Shown here piece after piece: positions 5,707 to 5,931 of a stretch of 5,931 nt of DNA. Source of the DNA: Eggerthellaceae bacterium. GTDB taxonomy: Bacteria; Actinomycetota; Coriobacteriia; Coriobacteriales; Eggerthellaceae. The notes under the pieces were generated by a model. It saw nothing but the letters and a program-made list of their open reading frames with translations, was not told the DNA's origin and did not search any database. The DNA is taken from NCBI GenBank assembly GCA_017559045.1, contig JAFYTB010000290.1:1-5931 (forward strand). Direction: 5' to 3'. The position numbers and the translations under genes were made by a program. Within the stretch, counting starts at the first letter, position 1. The number at the start of each line of letters is the position of its first letter.

Positions 5707-5931
5707 ATGGCCAAGCCCGTTGTCGCTGAACGCATCTCCGTTAAGAAGGATCGCATTTCGATTCTCGTCAGGATGTCCGAAGGCTTTCCGCGCTATGTTT
5801 CGAGCGCATTGGCCCAAGCGGCTTCGCAGGCGTTTCCCGGGTTAGTCGACCATGCGTGCGTCAATGATGTTGGACCGCGATTTGGCGACGTTTTGGTGGG
5901 AACATCAGTGCCCCACCTGCTCGAGCACCTC
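5707..5931 (+). CDS. Protein resembling the cyanophycin synthetase N-terminal region (partial, 3' end outside window)
   Basis: The ATG at 5707 opens a frame that stays open for 75 codons to the window end. An in-frame TAA at 5680-5682 leaves this ATG as the only plausible start; its SD is weak (AGGCGAG). The gene lies eight bases after the membrane gene, so it is probably the third gene of the serS operon. The visible part starts with a basic segment (ERISVKKDRISILVRM). It then shows FPGLVDHAC (43-51), GPRFGDVLVGT (56-66) and HLLEHL (70-75). From memory, the N-terminal region of cyanophycin synthetases has the same order: P-G-L, H-x-C, a G-x-F segment, then GT and HVxEHVALELQ. That resemblance is my best lead but is not verified. 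The HxxEH string also recalls the zinc site of M16 peptidases, which fits the preceding residues less well. No function is assigned. Confidence 0.7.
   Translation, partial: MAKPVVAERISVKKDRISILVRMSEGFPRYVSSALAQAASQAFPGLVDHACVNDVGPRFGDVLVGTSVPHLLEHL

Overview
The window looks like an ordinary chromosomal segment of a GC-rich bacterium. I infer an anaerobic actinobacterium of class Coriobacteriia (Eggerthellaceae-like), from the heavily C/G-ending codons, purine-rich Shine-Dalgarno (SD) sites, the general look of the proteins and a serS gene followed by short lineage-specific membrane genes. This rests on recall, not a search. There is no sign of phage, insertion sequences, CRISPR or tRNA/rRNA genes.

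Left part (1-1710, minus strand): a large membrane-bound sensor histidine kinase with a cache-like sensor domain between two membrane segments, a PAS-like linker and a HisKA domain carrying the phosphoacceptor His in SHEIRTPMN. The window cuts it off at the start of its ATPase domain. A 188-base divergent intergenic region separates it from a 68-residue single-pass membrane protein with a very acidic C-terminus (1899-2105, plus), which is followed by a good intrinsic terminator (2135-2166).

Middle (2167-3196, plus): a pyridoxal/pyridoxamine/pyridoxine kinase of the ribokinase superfamily, giving B6 salvage to pyridoxal 5'-phosphate. A possible 21-codon upstream reading frame ends in an ATGA overlap with its start.

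Right part (3197-5931, plus): a structured leader, then serS (seryl-tRNA synthetase), then after only 4 bases a bitopic membrane protein with an unrecognised extracytoplasmic domain and a low-complexity Gly/Glu/Gln/Ser tail, and after 8 bases the start of a further gene cut by the window end. The last three genes look like one operon. The first 75 residues of the final gene resemble the N-terminal region of cyanophycin synthetases.

The most interesting non-coding signals are the serS leader, where two stem-loops and a UCCUU segment allow two mutually exclusive pairings, one of which covers the serS SD, and a near-perfect GC-rich hairpin about 50 bases after the serS stop, inside the first codons of the next gene. 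No clearly new defence or mobile system is visible. The novelty lies in the unknown membrane proteins and these RNA structures.
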